A stretch of DNA of 64,000 bases from Coniella vitis (lineage: Eukaryota; Ascomycota; Sordariomycetes; Diaporthales; Schizoparmaceae), in assembly GCA_011317545.1 (NCBI GenBank), contig WUJK01000008.1, forward strand, positions 62,001-126,000, read 5' to 3'. Each line of letters opens with the position of its first letter. Position 1 is the stretch's first letter. The notes below the pieces were generated by a model. That model saw only the letters and a list, made by a program, of their open reading frames with translations, was not told where the DNA came from and ran no database searches. Both the position numbers and the translations under genes were made by a program. Positions 1 through 11,751 of this stretch are shown piece after piece.

Positions 1-789
1 ATAGACGGAGATATCGATAAAGGAGACGTATACTACCTTATCTATAGTATTATACTTAGAGAACTATTCCGAATAATATCTTATTAAGACGAAACCCCCC
101 TTATATAGGAAGACGCGCGAATTAATTACCTCTACAAAAAATACTACTAGATCGTATAATTTGCCTGTATTATATATAATTGCAGATAATACTTTAAATA
201 TAAGGTAACCAACGAATAATTCCCTACGCGCGAGATAGGGCATAGCATTATCGCCTATAACAACGATAACAGCGACTATTATAAAGTACTTAGAATAAGG
301 GGAAACTACGCTAGTATTAGCCTTATATATAACACCCCCTACGAATATACTATACGATAAGTAAAATAGTACTAATATATAACACCCTAATACGCACCTT
401 ACGTATAAGAAAAAGCGCTTAACTAGTATAGAATACGCGAATAGAAGCGAAGGGAAAAGCGCGTAAAGCCCGTATACGCGGAACCCACGTACTATAGCTT
501 CTATAAGAGCGTAGACTATGCAGAATATATAGCAGATAAAGTACGAATCTACTATATTATTAAGAACAGCGAACCCGGAGTATAGACTCCGTATACCGAA
601 GAAGAAAATTAAGCGCGCCTATAGCAATAAGCCGCAGTATATATACGATACGGAATATAATAAGCCAAGAACCTAGTATAAATAGCAGCCCTTAAAGTAT
701 AGTAAGAATAGCAGAACCTAAAAGGCAAGGATCGCCTATAAGGGATAATAAGCGATTAGGACTTATAATAAAGTCCCTCTATATAATAG

Positions 790-3700
790 ATAGCTCGATA
801 TACGAATATTTAAAAATCGCAGTACGAATTAACGATAAATACTATATAGTACTCCTAGATAGCGGAGCATAAGGAAACTTTATATCCCTAAGCGTTATTA
901 ATAGAGAACGGATACCTTAGAAGAAGAAGATAGAACCCTATAAACTTAGCACCGTAGAAGGTATAAAAGTCGCTTATAGCTAAGGTATTATCGATATAGA
1001 ATCTAATTAATTACTAATTATAATCTACGGACGTATAATACTAATAAACTTCGATATTACGGACACCGCATAATACGAGCTAATCTTAGGCATACTATAG
1101 TTAAGAAAGGAAAATCCTCGAATCGATTAGACTAATAGCTATATTTTATAGGATAAAGCGGATACCTAAGAAGCGGTTATAATTAAAGGCGTAGGATCGG
1201 ATTTAGTTATTAAGCGATACCTAGATAATAGGGGCTTAAACGAATTTATATATACCTCTAAATCGAGAAGAGCTAAAGCGATAGCTACCCTAGGATACGA
1301 TAAACCTCGATAGCTTATAGAGAAGGATCTAACGATAGTTAGTACCTAATAGAATAAGGGATATAGCAGATCAGGATACGATATAATAGGATTCTATAAA
1401 TAGTAGGATATATTATCGCGATAAGTTTAAGAAGGAACTAAGTACGTATAACGATATCTCCTTATAATAGCAATTATATAAGACGAAGATACGTTTAGAG
1501 ACCTCTCCGGTATACCAGAAGAGTATCGGAAGTTTATAAAACTATTTTAAGGAAAATTCGATAACGGCCTACTAGAGCATAGCCTATACGACTACGAGAT
1601 CCTACTTAAAGAAGGAGAATAACTAAAGTTCTTTCCTATCTACGGATTAGATAAGGATAAACTTAAAGCACTTAGAGAATATATCGACGAAAATCTTAAG
1701 AAAGGCTATATTAGACCCTCCTATTTATTAGTAGGATACCCAATCCTATTTATACTAAAGAAAAACGGCAAACTACGACTATATGTTAACTATCGGCAAC
1801 TTAACGATATTATAATTAAGAATCGGTACCCCTTACCTCTCTTTAAAGAACTTAGAGATAGACTTAGAGGAGCCTAATAGTTTATAGCCCTCGACCTTAA
1901 AGAAGGATATACGTATATTCGTATTAAACCCGGAGAAGAATAGAAAACAGCGTTTAGAATACGCTACGGATATTTCGAATATCTTATTATACTATTCGGA
2001 CTTACTAACGCCCCTATATTATTCCAGGAAATAATAAACTTTATCTTATATAAATACCTCGACTATTTTATAATCGCTTACCTAGACGATATCCTTATTT
2101 ACTTAAAGATATTCGAGGAACACCAGAAGCACGTTATAATAATCCTATAAATCCTCTAAAATAATAAGATTTTAGTAGAACCTACTAAATATAACTAGAA
2201 TACTTAAGAAGTTAACTACCTTAGATATACTATTATACTAGGGTATATACGAATATAGAAAGATAAAGTATAGGTAGTTAGGGACTAGCCTATACCTTAG
2301 AACGTTAAAGACGTTAGAGCCTTCTTAGGCTACGCTAACTTCTACCGATAATTTATTAAGAACTATAATAGTATTATAGCACTACTTACGGAACTTACGA
2401 AAAAGGATATTACCTTTAACTAGAATAAATAGGTATAGAAAGCCTTTAGTATAATCAAGGACGTAGTTATATTAGAACTAATCCTAGTCGAAGCAGACTA
2501 AGATAAAGTTTTCGAGATCGAGATAGATATATTAGATTATATACTCGGTAGATAACTCGGATAACGAGATAATAAAGGACGACTATAGATAATTAGTAAC
2601 TTTAGCAAGAAGCTAAACGGATTAGAACTTAACTACGGAACGCCTAATTAAGAACTTATAGTAATAGTAGAAGCCTTTAGGGAATAGCGATACTACCTTA
2701 TCGGCGCAAAATAACAAATTCTTATATATACGGATTATAAGAACCTTCAGGCATTTACCTTAATAAAGCAGCTTAATAAACGATAAGTTAGATAGTACGA
2801 ATTTCTATTAGAATTCGACTTTAAGATTATCTACCGTAAAGGCAAAGAAAACGAACGAGTAGACGCTCTTAGCAGACGGTTAGACTATAAGGATAGCAAT
2901 AGCAAAGACCAAGATATTATAGCGATCTTTAAGGAAGATTCGGACGGTAATCTTACTATACTATCTATTACTAAAGAACTTAATATAACCCTACGTATCG
3001 AAGGAGAAATACCTAACCTCGATAGTATAATAACATCGGAATAAAACGACTATATCAGAAGTATCTATAGCGTACTAGTATATAGATACTAAGGAATTAG
3101 AGCGACCTATAAAAGGATCTAACGTTATTAGAATCCACTAAACCTTAAGAAACGAGTTACAGATATCGTTAATAACTACGATATATATAAACGGAATAAG
3201 ATAGAACGATATAAACCTTACGGACTACTATAACCTCTACTAGTACCTATAACTATTTGGTTATCCATTAGTCTAGACTTTATTACTAAGCTACCCCTCT
3301 TACGAGAACCCTTAACTTAGGTGTAGTACGATAGTATCCTAGTAGTAGTTTATAGACTAAGTAAGTACGTATACTTCCTACTATATAAAGAAAGTAGTAC
3401 TGCAGAAGAACTCGTATATATATTCCTCCGTATTATTATCGCTAACTACGGAATACCTTAGGAAATTATATTAGATAAAGATAGAAAATTTGCATTAAAA
3501 TTCTAGATCTCTCTTACTAAATACCTCGGAATAATATAACGTATATCTACGGTATTTTATCCTTAAACAGATAGATAAATAGAACGTACTAACTAGATTA
3601 TAGAATAATATCTATAATATTACGTTAACTACGAATAAGATAATTAGGTCGAACTCTTACCTACGGTATAATTCGCCTATAACAGCGTAGACATAATAAG

Positions 3701-4320
3701 TATAGGAAAATTACTATTCTTCCTGCTCTACGGACGTAACCCTATAGTATACTACGAAATACTACTAAGTAGAAACGCAGAAACAGCAGACTAATACGCT
3801 AGAAGAATTAAGTAATTATATAAAGATACTCGACGTATACTTTAGGACGTTAAAGAACGAATAACGAAATACGCTAATTAGAGAAGGATTAAGGGATTAA
3901 TCCTATAGAAGGGAGATAAAGTCTACCTTAACCGTAAAAACATTAAAACTACTAGACCTAGCGATAAACTCGACTATAAAAAACTCGGACCTTATAAAAT
4001 TATATAATAGATTTCACTAGTTAACTATAAATTAGAAATCCTATATATACGCCTACACCCAGTCTTCCATATTTTACTCCTAGAACTAGCACTAGTAGAC
4101 GCAGAACTCTCGTATAATACAGACATTATCGAACCAGAATAAGCACAATACGAAGTTAAACAGATTCTCGACTTATATAAACGCGGACGCGGAAAACAAT
4201 ACCTTATTAAATAGAAAAATTACGATAATTCGGAAAATACTTAGGAACTACTAAAAAACGTATACCTAGACCTTATTAAAGAATACGAAAATAAAAAGTT
4301 ATTATAGCCTTAGACAGAGA
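790..4320 (+). pseudogene. Ty3/gypsy pol polyprotein relic (PR-RT-RH-IN-chromodomain)
   Basis: Reading through TAG/TAA codons in place of Trp and Gln, the frame shows an aspartic protease core LLDSGA near 863-890, the reverse transcriptase with YLDDILIY (YLDD at 2079-2090) and the FGLTNAP block before it, an RNase H block with TDYKNLQAF near 2735, and an integrase core with LDFITKLP near 3270 and the FYPxTDxxxER block near 3550. A C-terminal chromodomain follows at about 4150-4290 (EVKQIL, then QYLIK-K-NY and ENT-ELL with the two Trp codons turned to TAG). A chromodomain after integrase is the mark of chromoviruses, which in known cases target heterochromatin. No full-length product can be made from this copy. 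Confidence 0.9.
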
Positions 4321-4321
4321 A

Positions 4322-4393
4322 GGCACTATAGGAAATCGAACCCCGGACCTCCTAGTAAGAAACCAGGAACTCTAACCACTAAGCTATAAGACT
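4322..4393 (-). pseudogene. tRNA-like sequence inside retrotransposon copy 1, antisense to pol
   Basis: On the minus strand a 72-base segment folds by eye like a tRNA: D-arm GCTT-AGTGGTTA-GAGT, anticodon arm CCTGG-TTTCTTA-CTAGG, variable bases AGGTC, and T-arm around GGGGTTCGATTTCC with the TTCGATT loop. The acceptor stem pairs only partly, as expected after RIP. Position 34-36 of the loop would read TCT, but base 37 is T, which is rare, so I do not assign an amino acid. The same 72 bases recur at 23885-23956 in copy 2. It lies 82 bases downstream of the antisense reading frame, in the same direction. Confidence 0.6.
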
Positions 4394-4475
4394 ACTCGTA
4401 TCTTTAACTATAATAGCTACCTATAGGAATAACCAGACCCCTTATTAAGGACTACCAGTAGTAATTCCAAAGAAA

Positions 4476-5156
4476 TTAAAGTTACGAACTAAAAGCCCTA
4501 GCACCCTATAAATTACTAATAAGAAAATCAGACGGAGATAACGGAGAAATCCTAGACTAATTAAAATCTTCCAACGTAATAGTTATAAAACCCTTAGGCA
4601 GTAGGCCTTTAGGAACGGTCGGCTCTACGGAATAATATTTAGCCTCGGCGGCTAAACGCTCCTTCTCTACCTCCTTATATTCCATACGATCCAGGTCTTC
4701 CAGATTCGATAAACTATAACGAATAGCACGCGCTATCCGTTCCCGCCATATCTTCTTCTACCTATATAAGCGTATTAGTTTATCTTCCAGCTCCTCGATC
4801 TTATCTTCCAGCTTTTAATACTACGAAGAGATATATAAAAGGTCGGCAGAGTTGGTCGTCTCCAAAATATCGCAATAAGGAAGTTTCAAACGTACGTACT
4901 CGGCGCAGCGAGAAGAATTACTAGGGGAAACTTAATAAGAAGTCTTGCCCTTAGAATCGTAATAAGAATAAGGACGTATCTCGAAGGTATTCGAAAGAAT
5001 AATTAAGTATAAGGATAACTTCTATTTAGCAGAATTAGACCTTGGATTTAACGAACGAGGTTTCGTTATACGAGAAGACGACGATATAACGAATTAGGAA
5101 AGTATAATTCGAAGTAAGAATATTAGGCAGGATTACTTACGGAAATATTATAGGTC
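4476..5156 (-). pseudogene. antisense reading frame with coiled coil, retrotransposon copy 1
   Basis: Running opposite to pol, between the tRNA-like sequence and the polypurine tract, a frame of 227 codons is open except for TAG/TAA at presumed Gln/Trp codons. The C-terminal half is rich in Glu, Lys, Arg and Leu (for example KLEDKIEELEDKLIRL, then LSNLEDLDRMEYKEVEKERL) and looks like a coiled coil, followed by SVEPTVPKGLLPKGF. Copy 2 has the homologous frame at 23101-23802 with many substitutions, no frameshift and a single 21-base in-frame length difference. I recognise no family. The start codon is not identified; the given end at 5156 is where homology was followed to. Confidence 0.6.
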
Positions 5157-5175
5157 TTTAGGGATAAAGACTAAT

Positions 5176-5188
5176 AGAAGGGAGATAA
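5176..5188 (+). other. polypurine tract of retrotransposon copy 1
   Basis: The purine run AGAAGGGAGATAA lies immediately before the 3' LTR, the usual position for plus-strand priming. Its counterpart in copy 2 is at 23069-23081 on the minus strand. Confidence 0.7.
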
Positions 5189-5655
5189 TATTATAACCTA
5201 TAAATATACAGGTTATAGGAATAGGCTAGCGCAACTATATACCAGCAAATCGGAACCGCAACGGACCGATAGGGATCTCTTATATAAGGATATCTGGATA
5301 CTTATAGTAATATAATTAGGGTTAGGGTCCTAATGGTTATATGGTCGACAGAGTCGCTCATCGACCTAGTCGACCTATATACTACGAGTCGATAGAATCG
5401 CCTATCGACTGGATCGACTTATACTATAACAGAAGGATATAAGGACAGGAGTTCACGGCTTAATATTAGATAGTTTCCTTATAGTCTTCAGTTGTGAATC
5501 TAAGTATTATTTTATATAATAGGGTAATCCCTCTTGATCACTTGTAACACTTGATATTGCTCGATAACGTACGAAGACTTAAAGGTAATACTTCCCTATC
5601 CTGCTAATATACAACTTACAGGTACTTCCAGAATCAGGGATTCAGGCAAGGATCA
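5189..5655 (+). repeat. 3' LTR of retrotransposon copy 1
   Basis: In element orientation the repeat begins TATTATAACC (RIPed from TGTTATGACC seen in the less mutated LTR of copy 2) and ends AAGGATCA, so the ends were TG...CA. It aligns along its length with the reverse complement of the LTRs at 22614-23068 and 29764-30219. It contains a cluster of GTCGA/TCGAC motifs around 5345-5420. Length is about 467 bases. Confidence 0.85.
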
Positions 5656-5659
5656 TTAT

Positions 5660-6001
5660 ATATAACTAAAGACTATAAGGAAATTATCTAATATTAAGCT
5701 ATAAACTCCTATCCTTATATCCTTCCGTTGTTTCCTATTAGTATTGGATAGTACTGGATAGTATATATCCTTTACTATCCGGATAGTTCTAGATAGCTTT
5801 TATCCGGAGCTATCCTTCCTAATTAGTTCGTTCTTCTACTAGGATTATCTAATCCTATTACCGCTTCTTATTGGGAATTCCTATAAGGAGTGGGTCCTGA
5901 TTATATAACTATTCCCCGTCGGTCCGTTAAGGTTCCGACTTGCTGGCATATGGTTGCGCTGGCCTGTTCCTGTGACCTGCATGACCCTGGGTCATAACAT
6001 A
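5660..6001 (-). repeat. partial LTR of a related subfamily with a different U3 core
   Basis: Directly after the copy 1 LTR, and in the opposite orientation, a second LTR piece begins at the block matching about 22775-22850 and ends with the conserved terminus CCTGGGTCATAACA. Its middle differs: instead of the GTCGA/TCGAC cluster it has a cluster of GGATAG/CTATCC repeats (5753-5815). The final 60 bases are hardly RIPed (CTGTGACCTGCATGACC retained). No internal element sequence follows, so this is a truncated or solo LTR. Confidence 0.7.
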
Positions 6002-6341
6002 GCAGCATAAATGGCGCTTGACCGCCGACGATAGGATGCGGCTTGTACGTGATGCATTTACACAATACATGCGACTAGAGGCATTCACTTTAGAGAAACA
6101 GCTTGTTTCTGGCCGCGGCGCCGAGGATGCTGAGTGCTGTGTCTAAGGCATCTGTCCGAGGAAAACCTAAATAAGCCTTGGCCAAAGGTATTCGTGTATA
6201 AAGACCTTGGGTAGCATGCAACCGATGGGCTAGCCGTGGTAAACGAGTTCTTTTGCATAGACTGCTAGCATCTCTTCTCCTACCTCGGTGTTCTTGGACC
6301 CACTACATTAATTCCACGTATATTTAACTAAAGGAGACAAA
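6002..6341. other. non-RIPed unique DNA upstream of the polyketide synthase relic
   Basis: Base composition turns normal here, with CA and TG frequent again. No coding frame or RNA gene is visible. It may be the former promoter and leader of the ketosynthase relic that follows; this is inference from position only. Confidence 0.4.
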
Positions 6342-7185
6342 ATGTCCAGCATACCAGACACGCACGATCACTCTGGCTTTTGTCCGCTGATGATGACTTC
6401 GCCAGTCATAGTGTTGCCCTCGAATGCAGCTACCTCCGGGAAGATTACCCTGCTGCCTCAATCCCAGGTTACGCGGAGAAGCCTCTCTCCCATCCGCTTG
6501 AGCCGATCGCCGTTATCGGCATGGGTGCGTAGTAAGACCAGAAGGCTTTGCTTGATTTGGTCACATGAATAGACAAGTTGACGAATAAATATTACGCTTC
6601 TAGGCTGCCGGCTTCCTGGCGATGTCTCAACGGCGTCAGAGCTTTGGAATATGATGATAAATAAACAGTCGGGCCAGAACTCGAAGGTACCGAGCAATCG
6701 CTTCAACATCGACGCGCACTTCCATCAGAATCGCGAGCGGCCAGGCAGCTTTCCCATGCTTAACGGCTACTTTATCAATGAGGACCTCGAAGACTTCGAT
6801 CCGGGCCTCTTTTATATTACACCAGTTGAAGCTATATGGATGGACCCACAGCAGCGTAAGCTGTGCGAGGTTGTCTACGAGGCATTCGAATCGGGCGGCA
6901 TTTCTCTCGACGTTATTGCGGAGAGCCGCACCGGCGTCTTTGCCGCGAGCTTTACTTCCGACTGGCAGCAAATGTCTTTCAAAGAGCCCTCCTTCCGCCA
7001 CACCATGGCGGCTACGGGTGTTAACCCAGGCATACTGAGCAACCGCATCAGCTACGTCTTCAACCTCAAAGGCCCCAGCATTCTCTGCAATACGGCCTGT
7101 TCCTCGTCTATATACGCGCTGCACAACGCGTGTATGGCGCTGCTCAACACCTCGTAGTCACTGGCTGCTGGATTCCAAAGTATCT
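6342..7185 (+). pseudogene. truncated polyketide synthase, ketosynthase N-terminal part
   Basis: The KS signature EPIAVIGMG lies at about 6499-6524. A 79-base intron (6525-6603, GTGCGT...TTCTAG) restores the frame to CRLPGDVSTASELWNMM. Then come the highly-reducing PKS blocks: LFYITPVEAIWMDPQQRKL, EVVYEAFESGG, SNRISYVFNLKGPS and the active-site region NTACSSSIYALHNAC (usual DTACSSS, so Asp to Asn next to the catalytic Cys). The frame breaks at about 7148: TCG-TAG in the main frame, while LVVTGCWI continues in another. Homology stops near 7185. An ATG at 6342 is in a different frame from EPIAVIGMG, so the start is also broken or the real start lies elsewhere. No AT, DH, KR or ACP follows. This is a single-copy remnant spared from RIP between mutated repeats. 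Confidence 0.85.
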
Positions 7186-8925
7186 TATCTCCTATAACTG
7201 GAAGAGCGATCCTAGGAGAAATAATTTAGAGAGGTACCTGAGAGTAGGGGGTTACAAAATGGAACGACTTCACCAAGCGGCCTATAAAGAGGAGACTCCC
7301 CCTCTTCATCCTCTATTGGAATTCTGAAAACGTCCACAATATTTTTGGGTATAACACGTAATCCTAGAATACAAAAGTTTGCGTAAAGAATCCGGAAATA
7401 CTAAGATATTCCATTAATATATATAGAATTGAGCAGGCCTCGCACTGATAAAAAGAAATAGGATATAGCACCTGGTCTATGGCCGTAGAATGAATGCTAT
7501 TATGCAGGCCGATTGTATATGCAGTTTTGGCAGCCGAGATACTATATACCTAGCAGTAAGCGCTTAGACGTCGACGAGATTAAGATTTATAATACCGATC
7601 GTGCTATGTTTGAAGGCACGCTAGGATCTAACTAGTCCCCCTCTTCTCCTTACTCTTTTATATAAAGTCTCTGACTTTTCTGTAATCTAGTATAGCGTCT
7701 AGATTATATATAATATTACTTAAAGGCTGCTTATATATAGTATTAGGACTAGATAAATATTTCTGACTTGCAAAATCCTAGATAAGACCTAGAACGATAA
7801 ATATCTAGGAGAGTGCGAACTATACTTGGTGCTCCGAAACGGATACCTAGAAGTTATATACTAGCCCGAAAAATAACTAATGGTTGGTAACCTCGTACGA
7901 GTTAAGCGTTATCTATGCTTTAAAGACTTCTAGAAATTGGTTCGTTCCCTATGGAATAACGCTAATATATCGTAGAAATACCCTCCTTGGAATCTTCGAA
8001 ATATTAACAAATAGAATTCAAAAGCAACTAGATAGCGTAGGAGCTCGACCCTAGGAATTTAGTTGATTAAACTCGGTGCGGTCTATCTAAGGGTGCCCTG
8101 TGGGGAGGTCGGTTGTATATATAAACGGGCGGAAGTAAAATTGATATTTAGTTATATTTTCTCTAACTTAAAAAGATTAAAGTATCTAATATAGTGAAAT
8201 CGCTATTACCTATTAGTTATAGTAGACTTCTGCTTTTAATACTCCTAAAACTTATATATTTCCTCGTTTATAGTAAGAGAGAAGGGTAGGAGATTTATTA
8301 TTCTAAGTAGATATATACGAGTTATAAGAATACTACGGAAACTATAAGATAGTCTTAAAGACTAACTGCGATAAGCGAGGTTTAGTATATTAAAGTTAGA
8401 ATAAGAGTAAGAGGATTGCTAAGATTATTGAAGAAAATCCGTTTATAGCCTTTAAATTACTATTAGGAAAAAGTTAGGTCGCTAAGCTCTAGCTAAAGAA
8501 AAGTAAGTCACTAAACACCCTATTTGCTAAGTTTTAACTAACCATATATATCATTACTAGTAGAAGCGAAGTTATAGGGAAACCTTATATATTAAGAAAG
8601 TAGAAAAAGCAAGTAAATAATAATTACTATCTGCGTAAGAATAGCCTTCTTTTAAAATACGTATATACGGCTAAAGCAACGAAATATAAGAATTAATACT
8701 TAAGAGCCCGATTAGATACTTCGATCGTTATTTTGCTTCCGCAAATAACGCCCCCCTTTATAAAGTATAAACCTAAGGACTAACATCTGCTTCTACCTGG
8801 CTTCTAGTTCCTAAATCCTCGTATATAACTAGCTATATAAGATTCCGGTAAATAAAAGCGGGTTAATAATATATTATCATATATTAGCTTTTATAAGACG
8901 AAGATGCCTAGCGATTAACCGAAAA
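7186..8925. other. mutated repeat DNA, no gene recognised
   Basis: From 7186 to about 7330 the composition is still fairly normal, but no family is visible. From there CA and TG become scarce, TA is abundant and stops fill all frames. A short open stretch near 8390-8480 (GKS-like and KIIEENPF peptides) hints at a decayed coding region that I cannot name. Confidence 0.5.
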
Positions 8926-8928
8926 AAA

Positions 8929-8957
8929 AAAAAGAAATTAAAAAAAAAAAAAAACAA
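8929..8957 (+). repeat. A-rich tract
   Basis: Two runs of about 12 and 15 A separated by GAAATT. It may be the poly(A) tail of a decayed retroposon ending here; the element itself is not identified. Confidence 0.6.
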
Positions 8958-9699
8958 AGAGAAGAATAAGTAATTCTTTAATAATCTTCCTTCGAGCCGT
9001 TCCTAAAACGTAAATATAGCGTATCCTCCACCTACTAACCCCTAGTAGCTTTCCAGACGAGTTTCTTTTTAGGGTAAAACGTATAGCGCCTAGGCTCGAT
9101 CTAAGTTAAAGTAATAGAGATTATAGAATCTATTCCGCTATTATAAAGCAGGGGGCGACTATAGCTATAGCTAACTATATATATCCCTTACGGTTTAGAG
9201 CGGCCTAAGCAGTCGGGCGTAGGGACGCTATAGGGCTTCTCGTAAAAAGGTAATAGTAATAGCGTATCCTAGTATCCTAAATTGCATATTATATATTATA
9301 TAGGTAGTCCTATATATATACCTAGGCATCCCGGTACCGTATATATACAAGCTTTTAGCATCTCTACTTTTATAAAATAAACCCGTCTTATTAGAAGCAA
9401 GCCGGTATTACCCTATATACTATATATTCCTAGTTCGGAGATACTATAGTAAAGTACCTACCCCTTTATTAGAGAAGAAGGGCGTATCTTAGTCCCTTTA
9501 ATAGAAAAGTAGAGATATATTTAAATAGCCTTACTTAATTTCTATATTATCTTAGGGGGGTTATAGTATAGACTGTATACGCTAAATATATATAATAGTA
9601 ATCCGAAGCGCGCTGGTATACGGGGCTTCGATATAGTATTAATATAGTTAGGATAGCAAAGTTAGAGGTATAGCTTATAACTTAGAAGCAACGTAGATA

Positions 9700-10560
9700 T
9701 AATGCCTTCGTATAGTAATAGGGGCGTATAAGCCTACGCCTAAGTATATCGTAGAAGCGGAAGCTAGATACCTACCTCTCCTAATCTACCTAAACGTTAG
9801 GGCTACGGCTATAAAAGAGCGCTAGGACCGAGAAGCGAAGCTAGTACGAATACGCACCGTAATAATAGTATAGCTTAATAAACGGCCCCCTTGCCCTAGG
9901 CTACCGGGCCGGAGGCGAAGGGGGTAAGAATATACCCTCGAAGTTAAAACGATAGAAGGTCCCGGGAAATTAGCCTAGGTAATAGAGAGAAGATAGAAAG
10001 AATATTAGGATAAGCAGTCTATAGCGTTAGAATAGCGAAGAAATAGGGTCCCCGCGGATATAAAGGGACGTTTAGATTCTATAGGAATAGCAGAGTACTA
10101 CCTCGGGCTAAGAAAATATAAAGCCTTAGTTCTAATACAAATCCGAACGGAGTATATAAGCCTAGGGGCCTATTTGTTTAGAAGGAAGGTCCCTATTACG
10201 ATAACGCCGCTCTACCGGTATAGGGAAGCGGAGATAGCGTAGTATATAATACTAGAATACCTAGAGGAAAATAGCAGGAGGGCAGTACTACGGGACGAGA
10301 TATAGGAAAGGGCAGCTATACCGCTGCTTTCTCGCCGGAACTATAATAGACTAGTTATAGACTATAGAACGGCCGGTATAATAGCGAGATAGCTACTTAG
10401 TAGCGGTAGGCTCCCTACGTACTCGTTGGTAAGAAGTATAGCCCTAGGGGAGGTAATAGGGCTGGAGAAAGGAAAGAAGGGAAGGAGGAGAGGAGTCGCC
10501 CGGAACCGACCTACCTAAAGGTAATAAGACCTAGCGGGTAAGTACTAAGAACGTATAGCG
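9700..10560 (+). pseudogene. LINE (Tad1-like) ORF2 C-terminal relic, RIP-mutated
   Basis: Reading through TAG codons, the plus strand gives a block resembling the region after RNase H in fungal Tad1-type LINEs: YLPLLIYLNVRATAIKER near 9750-9810, then LVLIQIRTEYISLGAYLFRR and KVPITITPLYRYREAEIA near 10120-10240. In the family this last segment reads like TPxCxCG...E-V-HhLLeC; here both Cys positions are Tyr (TGC to TAC) and the following Trp codon is TAG, both G-to-A changes expected from RIP. A TAATAATAA run follows at about 10676-10700, similar to LINE tails. Reverse transcriptase motifs upstream were not found with certainty. Assignment is by motif resemblance only. Confidence 0.45.
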
Positions 10561-10675
10561 AAGGCTGCGTATACGTAGCGTACTAGATATAGTATATAGG
10601 TTTTCTCCGGGATACGGTTTACTATATAATAGATCCGTAGAAGTACCGGATGCTATAGGCAAAACGGCGTATAAT

Positions 10676-10700
10676 ATAATAATAATAATAATATATTATC
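10676..10700 (+). repeat. (AAT)n microsatellite, possible LINE tail
   Basis: A run of ATAATAATAATAATA repeats lies downstream of the LINE-like relic. Simple A-rich trinucleotide tails are common at the 3' ends of LINEs, but the link is inferred. Confidence 0.5.
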
Positions 10701-11751
10701 TTAGGGTGCTTACGCTTAAAGCTATTTATAAGTCTAATACAACTTTAGTAAAAAGATAACCTAGTAGACGTATATTTTCGTAATATATAAATGGAATCGG
10801 GTATATATATAAGTTATAAAACTATATAAGACCTTATACGAATATAATTTATAGTAAATATTTACTTACGGGCATAAAGGTTAATAAGCTATAGAATAGT
10901 ATTAAACCTTTTCGCGAGCTGGGCATTATAAATCAGTTGATTTATATAAACGTTATAAGGATAAAGTCTGCTATAAGTACCTGAAAAATCTTAGCTATTC
11001 TGGTAACTAAATATTATAGTACGATACTAACCGAAACCGGAACTGCTATAGTCTTAGCAAGTCCAGCTACTTCTTAAACCCGGTATTATATAAAGTGAAT
11101 AGTTAAAAGTCTATATAAACCAGCCTCCGGTTTCATTGAATAAACACCTATAGGGATGCGAATGACTGTTAGGCAAAGAAGATAATAAAGGTAAAATGCT
11201 AATGCCTTTCCTTCTTTAATTCTACTATCCTAACGAGAAGAAAGGGGCCGCGGGGGAAAATATATATCCGAGACTAATATAATAATATTAAATAAAACTT
11301 AATACTATTAGCTATCTGCCTAAGTCTAAAAAATCGACTAAACTCCTAAATAAATTGCTTAAGCTAGGAAAATAATTTAATATATCGAAAATTGGATTAT
11401 CGCGTATTGCGTGATTTACTTCTATAATACCGCCGAGACCTATCCGATATTATATCGGAACTCCTAGTATTATTAAGCAAGTTTCGACTCTTATAAATAT
11501 CCGTAGTTACTCTATTATTATAGATACGAACGCCTTCTTAGCAGATATCTTACGTATTAAGATCATAGGCCCTACTAGTATTTACCTTACTATTATTAAT
11601 CTTCCAGGTTTAATCTCGGTTTCTGGCGAAGAGCAGATATAGGAAGATAATAGTCCTATACCCGTGGGCTACGGCTGCTTTAAGTAAGGCTATACTTAAA
11701 GTGTTTTATTAATACGGTGAAAATCGTAAGCGATTTAAGTATTTACGGCTA
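10701..11751. other. RIP-mutated repeat DNA, nothing recognised
   Basis: AT-rich sequence with stops in all frames. I see no domain, RNA gene or clear terminal repeat. Confidence 0.6.

Larger units (their letters stand above)
1..5655 (+). mobile_element. RIP-mutated chromodomain Ty3/gypsy retrotransposon, copy 1 (5' end outside window)
   Basis: Read on the plus strand this stretch gives, in order, the end of gag, protease, reverse transcriptase, RNase H, integrase and chromodomain, followed by an antisense module, a polypurine tract (5176-5188) and one LTR (5189-5655). The 5' LTR and first part of gag lie upstream of position 1; by alignment with copy 2, position 1 matches about 28277 of that copy, so roughly 1.9 kb is missing. 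The element is dead: almost every Trp codon is TAG and many Gln codons are TAG/TAA. The first 120 bases contain no CA or TG but about eight CG, which is the RIP signature rather than CpG decay. Family identity is secure from motif order; subfamily is not assigned. Confidence 0.93.

Noticed and set aside
6636..7124. 162-codon minus-strand frame opposite the ketosynthase relic
   Set aside because: Shadow of the PKS coding sequence; the plus strand has the recognisable motifs.
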